Assembly (NCBI GenBank): GCA_010015745.1
Contig: ML978209.1
Location: 152,300-216,299 of the forward strand
Direction: 5' to 3'
Origin: Setomelanomma holmii
Taxonomy: Eukaryota > Ascomycota > Dothideomycetes > Pleosporales > Phaeosphaeriaceae
Length of the DNA: 64,000 bases
Part shown: piece after piece, positions 1 to 9,826 of the stretch
Numbering within the stretch: position 1 is the first letter of the stretch
Layout: each line of letters begins with the position of its first letter
Position numbers and translations under genes: made by a program
The notes under the pieces: model-generated
What the model saw: only the letters and a program-made list of their open reading frames with translations
What the model was told of the DNA's origin: nothing
Databases searched by the model: none

Positions 1-357
1 CAGGTTGCCCGACTGGGTATCCCGCACATCCCTCGCACACCGATATAACTCAAACCCTGGCATCAGATACGGCAAATAGTGCGAGGTGCGGTGAACAAAC
101 TGCGGCGACGTTGGGCAATGAGCCCTCGTGTCCGTCAGGCTGGTAGTGCTTCTGGAACAAATCGGTACCTGCGGAGTGTGGTCCGGCAAATTTTGTCCCT
201 TGATCCTTCAAGCGCCAAAAGCCGGGGTCGAAAGTTTAATATACTCTTGGCGCGTCAAGCTCGTGCGAGATCTCTCACCCGGTCAAAAACATCCGAGAAT
301 GACAACCACTGATTGGTCCCGGGGGAAATCTGAAGGATCAGGATATCGGGACCAGAT
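1..357 (-). pseudogene. Decayed or frameshifted coding fragment at window edge (unidentified)
   Basis: Three consecutive stretches on the minus strand read like real protein but lie in different frames. One around 357-268 contains LSFSDVFDRVRDLARA. A second, from 235 to 111, contains DPGFWRLKDQGTKFAGPHS and EGSLPNVAA. A third, from 109 to the edge, contains FVHRTSHYLPYLMPGFELYR. A TAA stop lies just before the second stretch, and a one-base shift separates the second and third. No GT-AG pair joins them. I do not recognise the family. The coding-like look is a judgement from residue composition only. The gene would continue beyond the left edge, so it could be a relic or a sequence error. Confidence 0.3.
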
Positions 358-3300
358 ATCCTCGGCATGCCGACGTTAGATTCGGGAGACACTGCCGGCT
401 AAGTTGGCTGTTTCATGTCAGACAGGGCCTCCACGGAAAGGCTAAGCAGCACGTGCTATGTATATCTCCTTCGTGCTCCTTTAGGGTTGGCATCATTTCG
501 AGTGCTGGAGTATGATAATGCCTCAAGTAGAGTTCAATACTGCCATTGCCTCAGTTCGGAGGCACCGCTGTGCGAACCTGATGGATTGGAACCCACATCC
601 GAAACTGCATACATGCAATAAGAAAAGGTCGGTTCGAACAGGAGTTCGTGCCCGCATCTCTAGATCCAGGAGGCGTTCTGGTGACGACCACCTTCGAAGC
701 CTCTTTCCGCCAAGCGAACACCAATGTACGGAAAGAGCAGGTGAACACCAACATCAATATTGAGTTGAAAGCACCGCGACCTTCCGTTGACCCTTGGCGC
801 TTTGCGCGCTTCATTGTTTTTCTACTTCCGCCGCCTTGTCACATTGCACTGGTCTTGCACCATTGGCGGCCGCTGCAGAGCAGCACAGTCTTGCTTCGTA
901 CACGAAACCTGAACATGACAAGTCATTTTCTCGTGCTTCCCGAGGCACAGCCCGCGACGATGCGACGGCTTTGCATCTCCATCGAATAGTATTGACAGAG
1001 GAATGCAAGAATTGACAGCGAATGTAACACAGATCTATAAGATGCCACACCTCCATTGGATCTGCCAATCTCGCGCTTCATCCCTCACCGATCAGGCTGG
1101 TGTTGCTTCGGCTAGAGGCACGTCCCGGCCATGCAGCGCGACGGGCGCCCACCAAACAGATTGGATGCAAAAGGCCATGCGCTACGCCAAGGCGAGCACG
1201 CTGCAGACTTGGCACATGCATGTACACCGTACTGTCGGCTGCATGCAGCACCCGTGTAGCAACAACCTCCAAGAGATCTTATCCCACTTCCTTGACCAGC
1301 AAGTTGCATGTACAAGAGATTTTCTCCGGAACATGGCAACTGTGCGCGAAGGTGCATGGTTTATGGGTTGGTGGCGCTGCGTGACCCCTGACCCCGACTT
1401 CGAAACTCAAGAAACGAGGGAGGCTGGACTTTTGGGTTCGCGTTGACGTCTTTGGCACGTGGTCTGGCGCGCGTAAGGCGAGGGTGACGGTTTCGGTGAG
1501 AAGATTGACAGGACCGATTCACTCTGGCGCGCATTTGTTTCTGATTCGTCGGATCTTCTCTCCGCTTATCTGGAACCCCCAGTGATGGTCACATTTTGTC
1601 CTAACTTGGGCAGTTAGTCCATTGCACGATCCCCTAAGATTTGGAAGAAACATACCATTTGTTGCGTCTTTTAAGGGAAGATAACGAACCTTAACATCAT
1701 ATCATATTTTGCAAGGCTTCAAGCACGGTGCTCTGCGCGTTTTTCTTCGAGTCACCTCGTTCCTATTTTGAAGCTCAATCACTCGGAAAAAAACACCGAG
1801 CGTCTCCGAAACTCTCTTCAGTGTCAACGTCCTTCGGACCCGCCTCATGCTTGCAATCCTCTGGCATGTCACGCAACGTCTTGCGGTCCGTTTGTGCATT
1901 GGCACGGCAAAGACATTCTGAATCGTATTCAGCCGACCGCATGTCAGACCACTGTCCCGGGTTCTTGAGCAGCGACGATGACCTGTCAGAAGCAAGCCAC
2001 TCCTGGCAAGAAAGCTGGAGAACCTTGAGAATCAGGCTGCACGATGCCATGGCATCGGTGTCAACTGTGGAGAACAACGTCGCGAGTTACTTGCATGAGG
2101 GCCCGACTTGCCAGACTCATGCTCGTCAACCCCCTGTGGTGATGATGCTGACGCCGAGTCGCCGACAGAGGGCCTGCTTGTGTATGATTCATGATGCCTG
2201 GCTCACGACTCGTTCGTGCTTCAAGGGCCGACTCGCAACGCTGATGCCCGACAGACGAGGGATAGGCATTGAAGTCGCGTATGCATGGAATGGAGAGTCA
2301 AATCCCACCTGTCAGCGTCTTTCAACCCCGGAGAGTAAGTCGTGATCGCCGGAGCATCTGACCACGAAGCTGTAGAATCACATGCATAGAGAGTCTGAGC
2401 GACACAGGGCGTGCTCTGCCAGAGCGTTTGTGCAAGACATTGGGCACCGAGGCACTGTGGTGTAATGCTGCCTGAGACATGGTCTCCACGAATGTTTACG
2501 CAGAAGCTTGTCGCTGAGGTTAACGCAACGTCCGTCGTAGAGGTAATTGCTGTTTTCTCCTCTCCTCTTCTGCAGTCACTCATTGACCGCTCTTATATTG
2601 TTTGCTGTCTTATCGTGGTCATTCTGGTCTATTTCTCATGATTGCTGCAATTCATTCTGTATGAGCTAAAGCCCAATATGACATTCAAACGTTCATCTTC
2701 TGCGCTGCGAAGTCATCCCCCATGCCCAAAGGCTCTATATCCTACAAGATATTCTGCACGAGCGTGTGACAGCATAAGGCCTCGAGTCCGCCGGATCGAG
2801 CTGAGGAGCAATGCTTACTGTCATAAGGAGCCTTGGAGCACAACGAGGTAGTGTTCGACATCGATTCGCTTTGCGTACACTCAACACAGCCTTTGCAATT
2901 AGTTTTGAGGCAATGTAGTTCCGGGCTTGGTCGAGATTCGAGAGCATGTGAAGTCTCGCAGACCTTCTCTCTAAAGGAACAGGCTGGGTGGACTCGGTGC
3001 ATCCAGGACGGGCCGAGTATCCATGATGCAGTGTCGTTCTGCGGAGGGAGACCCTCTGTTGATCACTACTTTGGTCACTTCTATGCAACCGTTGCAATTG
3101 AGTTGTCAGATCTTCTCAACTCAGCCTTCGATTCATTCCAATATCTCATCTCCGGCTATCGGCTTTCTTCATGGTTTTGCTAATCTTCTCAGAAGAATCG
3201 CTTACTATGATTCCTTGGTTCATGCGTCTCAATTGCCTACTTGCCTCATCGTTCATTGCTACTTCCAAACTTCTGTTACTTCTAGCCTTATCAACATCGA

Positions 3301-3630
3301 CGCTCCCCTTTCAGCTTCCGACTTTCCTTCCCGAAACGTAGAGACTGGACTTCTCTGATTCCCCGCTAATTACAGTCATGTGTCGGTAACTCGAACACCG
3401 CACTGCACGACGTGGCTCACGAGCCATGACCGACAACCGCTTCGCTCATAGGCACAGTGCGCGTTGTGTGACAGCGACTACCGAATCAACTATACCTCAA
3501 TGAACAAGACTTGCCGTCTACTCATCCACTGTCTCACTCCTTCTCTTAAATTCCTGCTTTCAATACCTGATATTAGCGTCCGATTCAACCATCCGGCCCT
3601 ACAAGTCACTCTTTACGAGCACGTCCAGTC
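358..3630. other. Gene-free stretch, no supported gene
   Basis: Only short overlapping open frames on both strands, none with a domain or a credible splice model. The longest ATG-started one (1866-2345, plus) has no recognisable motif. The last few hundred bases are the upstream region of the RapZ-like gene at 3631. Confidence 0.6.
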
Positions 3631-4560
3631 ATGTTTCATCAACCCAACTGTCCATACTATCAACCTGGTTGTACATGCCCACCCGTTCAGCAAGTTCAGT
3701 CTCATATTCAGGCGGCAAGGACACACACGACTCCCTCGCCGTCCATAGTCCGATATCAGAGTCAATCATCCTGTCAAGCTCCACCACCGCCATACTCACC
3801 TCATGCCGCGAAAGCCTCGCGCCAACTCCGTACGGGCTTCGATTGCGTCGCACAGCGTCTCGATAAATTCGGCGAAATATGCGAGCGCAGAGTCCACTTC
3901 GACGTCCCCCACCGCTCCACCAAGCGCAGCTCCTCCCTAGTCACCTCTGGACCGAATAACTCCCACCACCACGAACGCTCCCGACAACACCGCAGTTCCT
4001 CGTCCTCGATCCGATCGGCATTCGTTATACCGCGCCCCATACTCCGTAAGCAACCGCAACCTGAACCACTCCAGCCGACAATATATATCATAACCTTCGC
4101 CACCGACATCATCCCCAACACATCTCACAACGTCAGGTCACTCATCGCATCACAAGTACCCCCTAGCGACCAACCAATACCCCACCTCTACACCATCGAT
4201 GCACGCGGTTTCACCCCGCCCTCAGCCGCCCAATGCGCTCTATACTCCGGCATCTCCCCATTGATCCAAGACATCGTCCTCAGTGACCGCGCCGCGCGAA
4301 AAGCCGTTAAGACCGCTATTCATAACCTCCTCTCATTCGGCGCTCGAGAGCGCGAAAAGGCTACTACGGGGAATCGAATTGGGAGGACAGAAGTGTGCAT
4401 GAGCGTGTGTTGTCACGCGGGGACGCATCGGAGTGTGGCGATTGGGGAGCGGATTGCGCAGGGGTGCAAGGAGGGTGTGGAGAGGATGGGGAGTAGGGAC
4501 GGGGTCAGGGTTGTGGTTAGGCATGTGCATCGGGTTAAGGGGAGCGGGGATCCTTTTTGA
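3631..4560 (+). CDS. RapZ C-terminal-domain protein, paralog 1
   Basis: Single-exon gene of 309 aa. The first ~145 residues are low-complexity and rich in Ser, Pro, His and Arg, probably disordered. The C-terminal half (from about residue 150, starting TIYIITFATDI) resembles the C-terminal domain of bacterial RapZ. It ends with the signature CCHAGTHRSVAIGERIAQ and VVVRHVHR, matching the CTGGxHRSV and RHR elements of that family. In bacteria RapZ binds GlcN6P and small RNA; the role of the fungal domain is unknown to me. There is no P-loop ATPase half, so this is a domain-only form. The coding strand switches from C-rich in the first two thirds to very G-rich at the end. It converges on OST1. 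A paralog lies at 9191. Confidence 0.8.
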   Translation: MFHQPNCPYYQPGCTCPPVQQVQSHIQAARTHTTPSPSIVRYQSQSSCQAPPPPYSPHAAKASRQLRTGFDCVAQRLDKFGEICERRVHFDVPHRSTKRSSSLVTSGPNNSHHHERSRQHRSSSSSIRSAFVIPRPILRKQPQPEPLQPTIYIITFATDIIPNTSHNVRSLIASQVPPSDQPIPHLYTIDARGFTPPSAAQCALYSGISPLIQDIVLSDRAARKAVKTAIHNLLSFGAREREKATTGNRIGRTEVCMSVCCHAGTHRSVAIGERIAQGCKEGVERMGSRDGVRVVVRHVHRVKGSGDPF

Positions 4561-4804
4561 TGTTGGAGGAAGATGTGGGTTAGGTGGCTGGAGGACGGGA
4601 AATAAAGAAATTGGAAATGGGGAATGTGAATGGTTGGTTGATACCCTGATTGAAGGTTGCGATGAGATTGAAAACCCTGATATTGTTCTACATGAAAAGG
4701 AAATTGGACCGATTACCTGCTTCACAGTAGCCTGATCCGACCCTGACTCCGCTCGACTTTTCCAAAACTTCGTTTGCGATTGCTACTTTGTACACTTTCA
4801 TCCT

Positions 4805-6347
4805 TTACGCAGCCTTCTTCTTGCCAATGCTTGTGTCAATGCTGCCCAAAACCCAAACCACAGCGAATACAGCAAACATGCCGAGAGTGATGACAACTGG
4901 TTTCCTGTAGCCTGCGGTCCAGGGGTAGTCGTATGTAACGATGAGATCGCGGTCTCTGAATTCATCAACTAGGTTGATAGCAGTCAAACTTAGCGTTGTG
5001 CGGCCGAGAGTGTCCATGAACGTTCGGTGAAGGCTGGTGGAGTTGTCTACAATCGGGACAGTAGTCGAGAACTTGACGTTGGTTGCACCTTCCGGAAGAA
5101 TGACTCGGAGGTTGACACGACCGTAGGAGATACCCTCGCCAGACCTAGGGCCCTCGAGGAAGGGAACCTTGAGCGCGTACGTCTCACCGGTCGAAAGCTT
5201 GCGCAGGTAGCTCGATAGATCGGCATTCCAGCCGACGCGGAAGCTGTACTTCCATGTACCAAAGACAGGGTACCTGGGCTTCAACTCCAACAGCGCCTCC
5301 TTCTTGCCCGGACGGAACTTCGATGTGGAGACGTTGCCGATGTCGTCGGTGAAGTATGGGTCGACAGCACCGGAGTGCAGAGGGAGGTTCAATCCCTTGA
5401 GCGCAAAGGTGGGCGGGTTCATGTATGACTGCTTCTGCCACTCGACCCGCGAGAAGTGGTTCTTGAGCCCTGCGCCCTGGTTCACAAGCCAGTAGCGCTC
5501 CTCGGAGGCCAAGTTGCCTCCCCAGTGCGATACCTCGATATCGCGCTCCAAGATTGTCGCGTGCGTGACCGGCTTGGTGAACTCGTAGCGTACGCTGACA
5601 GGCTGCGACGCGCCAGCTGGCACGTTATTGTAGAGACCATATGTGAAGGTCGAGCCCTGCTTCTGAGGGTCTGCCTTCTGCTCGTCATTGAGCTCTGCGG
5701 GTAGCGAGGTGTAGTCGGGCACATCGCTGTTTGGGAACTTGACTTTGGTGCGTTGCTTCTCAGTGAGGTAGGCCGAGGATGTATAAGCGCTGAAGGTGTA
5801 CTGGAGGTACTGCTTGTCTGACTGCGCGATCTGCGCCGGAACAGGGTATAGCGAGGAGAGGACCGAGTATGAGATGCTGAGGGTCTGCTGCGCATTGGGT
5901 GCAAGAGGTTCCGGGAGGTGAATCTTGTAGAACTCTGTAGAACTGATGTACTGTCAGCTCGGTGGTAATGACATAAAGAGCCAAAGAAGCATACCTATCC
6001 TCATCAATGCCGACCACCTCAGCCTTGAATATGCCCTTCTCAACAGCTTTCCTGTCTCTTACTTCCAGTCCTCCAATCTTGGATATTAAGCTCGTCTCAA
6101 ACGGCAGGTAGTATTCAGATTGTGGTTTCGAGTCAATGTTCTCGATTATGACATTGATGGTTTCCCTTGGATATGCCTTGTCCAAATTGATATTCTTTAC
6201 TAGATTGTTGTTCTTGAAGACCTGTGGGGGAGTGAAGGTGCTCGGTAGCACTTGCTTCGACAGCAGTGGCTTGGATTGGTTGAGCTCGGCGGCCGCGAAG
6301 CTCGAGGCGGCTGCTATGCAGCTCGCAAGGAAGCTAATTGACCTCAT
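4805..6347 (-). CDS. OST1: Ribophorin I / oligosaccharyltransferase subunit OST1
   Basis: Two exons (6347-5995 and 5942-4805, 52-nt intron) give 496 aa, close to yeast Ost1. The protein is a subunit of the ER oligosaccharyltransferase, which transfers the lipid-linked glycan to Asn in nascent secretory proteins. The N-terminus is a signal peptide (MRSISFLASCIAAASSFAAA). A long lumenal ribophorin I domain follows, with conserved pieces such as HWGGNLASEERYWLVNQGA and RPRYPVFGTWKY-like sequence. One transmembrane helix near the end (VVITLGMFAVFAVVWVLGS) precedes a short cytosolic tail ending KKAA, a classical dilysine ER-retrieval signal. It shares a 206-bp intergenic region with the divergent pseudouridine gene. 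Confidence 0.95.
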
Positions 6348-6553
6348 GATGGGTAGCAGTCAAGTTACCCAGTCACATGTGAGGTTTTGGATGGTATTTG
6401 GGTTGGGTGGTGGTGTTGTTGAAATGTTGCGTATGCGCAGCTGTCGCGTCGTGTCCACTTCGTCGGAGTTCCTGGGGCACCTCCGTGCTTGGCACGGCGA
6501 CGCGGCACAAGCTTCACCCCACCATAACTTCTCCCAGCTCTATCCACACAACC
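6348..6553. promoter_or_regulatory. Shared divergent promoter region OST1 / psuG-psuK
   Basis: 206 bp between two divergent start codons, so both core promoters and 5' leaders must fit here or overlap. I see no canonical TATA box. Confidence 0.6.
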
Positions 6554-9101
6554 ATGAGGCTCTTAACAAAAGCTTTGAGCAGGCCACAGCTATATGAGCC
6601 CCGTGCTGGCTCATTCTTTAGTTCTGGAAGGCGCCACCTGACCAACAATGGCTTCTTCCGCGTATCTGAAGAGGTACGGGAGGCCTTGAATTCTAAGAAG
6701 CCAGTCGTCGCGCTCGAGACGACGATCTACACACATGGTAAGGACAGGAGTGAGCTTTACGTCTGAACACGTGACTGATTGAGCATTTAGGCTTTCCGTA
6801 TCCCGAGAATGTAGCCCTCGCGTCACTCCTCGAAAGCGTCGTTCGAACCAATGGTGGTGTTCCTGCAACGATAGGCATTGTAGATGGCGTAGCCCGCGTT
6901 GGTCTGGACCCAGAAGAGCTGATAAAATTGTCTTCTTCTGCGGGCCAACCAACGACCCTAAAGCTTTCGCGGCGAGATTTGAGCTACGTAGGAGGTCTAC
7001 GATTGACTGGCAAGCTCTTTAATGGTGGCACAACGATTGCTGGAACCATGCTGCTAGCACAATTGGCTGGCATCAAGATCTTTGGAACTGGTGGACTCGG
7101 TGGAGTACACCGCGGTGCTGAGTCTAGTATGGACATATCTGCCGATTTGACAGAGCTAGGCAGAACACCAGTGACTGTGATCTCAAGTGGTTGCAAGAGC
7201 TTCCTCGATATCCCTAGAACACTGGAATATCTTGAGACTGAGGGTGTGGGTGTAGGCACCTTTGCAGATGGGCGCAAGGGAAGCGTCGACTTCCCAGCGT
7301 TCTGGTCAAGAGACAGTGGCGTGAAGAGCCCTACCACCATTGCAGACGAGGCCGAAGCTGCTTCGATCATTTGTACGTGACCTCTTACGGTTTGTAATTA
7401 TGACATGCTAATATCTCAAGATGCCCAAAATGCCCTCCAGATCCAATCCGGCCTGGTCTTTGCCAATCCAGTGCCTGTAGACTTTGCTATACCCAAAGAA
7501 GAGATGGACATAGTTATCGCAGAAGCTTTGCGGCAAGCAGAATCTGTATTAGGCAAAGACAACACACCTTTCGTTCTCAACAAGATCAAGGAGCTCACGA
7601 AAGGGAAGAGCATTCCTGCGAACAGAGCGCTGATCGAGGCAAACGTCAAGCGAGCCGCAATTGTGGCTCGCGAGCTGGCGATTCTCGAATCCAAGCAGGA
7701 GGAAGCCCAAGGGTGAGCCAGAGCTCTTGTCGCTCGCAGATAGATCTGGCGCTGATGTAAGTATGTAGACGAACTTCTTACTTCACCCCCCTGCCCTCAA
7801 CTCCCGCAGAGATGCAGGCAAATGATACGTCTTCTTCGCCCTCAGATGTTAACTCTACTCCTGCTACGCCCAATCCATCGGCAGTAGACTCTCCAGTCGC
7901 TGCGGACATCATCGTAGCTGGCGCCTTAGCAGTTGACTTTTCGTGTGATTATGCTCCTTTCACCACATCTACCAGTCAGGTCGCCCCATTACCACACACT
8001 TCCAACCCTGCTGTCATAAATCAGAGTCTTGGTGGGGTGGCTCACAACATTGCCAAAGCCGCTCATCTGCTCGGCGGATCGGTTCATCTTCACAGCGCTG
8101 TAGGCGATGACTTTACCGGCCGAGCAGCAATCAGTCAGCTCAAAGATGAAGGCATGTCTGTTGCTGGTATTGAGGTTCTTGCCAAGCCAGCCCGGACAGC
8201 ACAGTATGTGGCTGTGAATGACGCCAACAAAGACCTTGCACTCGCCATGGCAGACATGTCAATTCTCGAGAGCATACCACAAGACACGATCAGTCAACTC
8301 GCGACATTAGTCCTCAGCGGTCCGCCGACTCCACCGAAGGTGTTCGTTGCTGATGGGAACTGGTCATCCACGGCTTCAAACGCATGGCTTCAGGCTGCTC
8401 GCCTCGCTTCTGTAACAACGATGTTCGAACCAGTCTCGACTGCGAAAGCCATCCGCATCTTCCCTGCCACTTCTTCATCTACCTCAGACGCTGTCAACAT
8501 ATTCGCAAATCCACTAGCCGATATCATCACACCGAACAATCACGAACTCATTGCACTTCACAACTTCGCACACGACGCATCCTACTTCGACCAAATCGCT
8601 TGGTTTTCCGTCATCGATGCCATTGGTATCCCGCCGTCTGGTCTGCGCGTACCGCTTGCTATCACTACGAGCTCGCAAATCGTGGATCAAGGCATTCCAC
8701 AGCAAGCTATCAAGCTTCTCCCCTTCTTTCCAACGATCCTGACCAAGCTCGGCCCACAGGGCGTGCTGATGGTCAAGCTACTCGAAGCCGATGCGCCAGA
8801 GATGCACAACGATGCGGACCGACAGTACATTCTTGCGCGGAACTCGAATGGACATGCTACGATCGGTGGTCTCTATGTTCGTCTGTTTCCACCGGAGCGT
8901 GTGCTATCACCTGAAGAGGTGGTCAGTGTGAATGGCATTGGTGACACATTTTGTGGAGCGCTCGCTGTTGGCCTCGCGAGTGGTCGGCGGGTGCAAGATG
9001 TTGTTGGTCTTGCGCAACGAGCTGCGAGTCTCAGCTTGAAGAGTAGAGAGAGTGTGAGTCCTGAATTGAAGGGGTTGAGGGACGAGTTTGTGAAGTTCTA
9101 G
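6554..9101 (+). CDS. Bifunctional pseudouridine-5'-phosphate glycosidase / pseudouridine kinase
   Basis: Four exons: 6554-6737, 6791-7372, 7421-7712 and 7769-9101, giving 796 aa in one frame. The N-terminal half (about residues 30-340) is a PsuG/IndA glycosidase with ALETTIYTHGFPYPENV, FGTGGLGGVHRGAE and NPVPVDFAIP. It splits pseudouridine 5'-phosphate into uracil and ribose 5-phosphate. The C-terminal half is a PfkB-family kinase with GGVAHNIAKAAHLLGGSVH, AVGDDFTGRAAI and the catalytic motif VNGIGDTFCGAL. It would supply the phosphorylated substrate. The 56-nt third intron removes a stop that otherwise separates the halves. Fungal proteins of this family are normally such fusions. The first ~28 residues (MRLLTKALSRP...SSGRRHLT) are basic and Ser-rich, like a mitochondrial presequence (inference). 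Confidence 0.93.
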
Positions 9102-9190
9102 GTTTGCCTTGGTATGATGCTTTCGTTGCTTGAATGTTAGACACACTACAAGCAATATGGACTGCTTGAAGCATCAATCAGTACTCCTTT

Positions 9191-9826
9191 ATGAGTATCT
9201 TCAAGAAATCACACCCTCCCCACTTCAACCGAACTATGTTACGCAGTGTACTGAACTGCTTCTCCTTTCCTGCGTTGGGTAGGCCCTCTATGTACACGCC
9301 CAACGATCCCCTCGCTCCTATCATGGCGACAGTGTACATAACATCCTATTCCACTGGAGCCCTCGAGCAGAGGCACCATCCCTCCGCCCGCCGACGCCTC
9401 GACGCCATGCTGCCCCCTATACCTGCGCTCCTCACTTTGTACTGTCATGATTGGCGTCCGCCTTCAGCTGAGCTTTGCAGAGAGTACTCCGGCGTTAGTG
9501 GGCCCATCCAACGATTCATACTAAGTAGTCGAGAGGCGATGCTCGACATGTACGGCTGCACTTCATCCTTACCCAACTTACTTTCCAACCACCATCTCCA
9601 TCATCAATGTTAGCTGACATACAGAAACAGCGACCAAGCTATCTTCCACATCATAGCACACTTGCAAAACGGTAACCATGTAGCCAATGTGCAGACTACA
9701 TGCCATGCGGGTACGCATAGAAGTGTGGCTGCGGCGGAAATTATTGGGCAGAAATTGAGGAGGTTGGGTGTCAGGAGTGTGGTTGTTAGGCATGCGCATC
9801 GAAGGAGGAAGCCAAGGGATCTGTGA
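9191..9826 (+). CDS. RapZ C-terminal-domain protein, paralog 2
   Basis: Two exons: 9191-9549, then 9631-9826 (acceptor at 9624 also possible; both keep frame), giving 184 or 186 aa. It matches paralog 1 across the domain: ATVYITSYSTG, RPPSAELCREYSGVSGPIQR (paralog 1 has TPPSAAQCALYSGISPLIQD), then TCHAGTHRSVAAAEIIGQ and VVVRHAHR. It lacks the long disordered N-terminus of paralog 1. In-frame ATGs further in (for example before ATVYIT) could be the true start. It lies 89 bp downstream of the pseudouridine gene on the same strand. The intron is absent from paralog 1, so the pair is not a very recent simple duplication. Confidence 0.72.

Noticed and set aside
1866..2345. 159-codon ATG-started frame on the plus strand
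   Set aside because: No motif, no splice context, and opposite-strand frames of similar size.
7812..9101. Separate PfkB kinase gene starting at the ATG at 7812
   Set aside because: A 56-nt intron (7713-7768) joins it in frame to the glycosidase, and the combined length fits the fungal fusion family.
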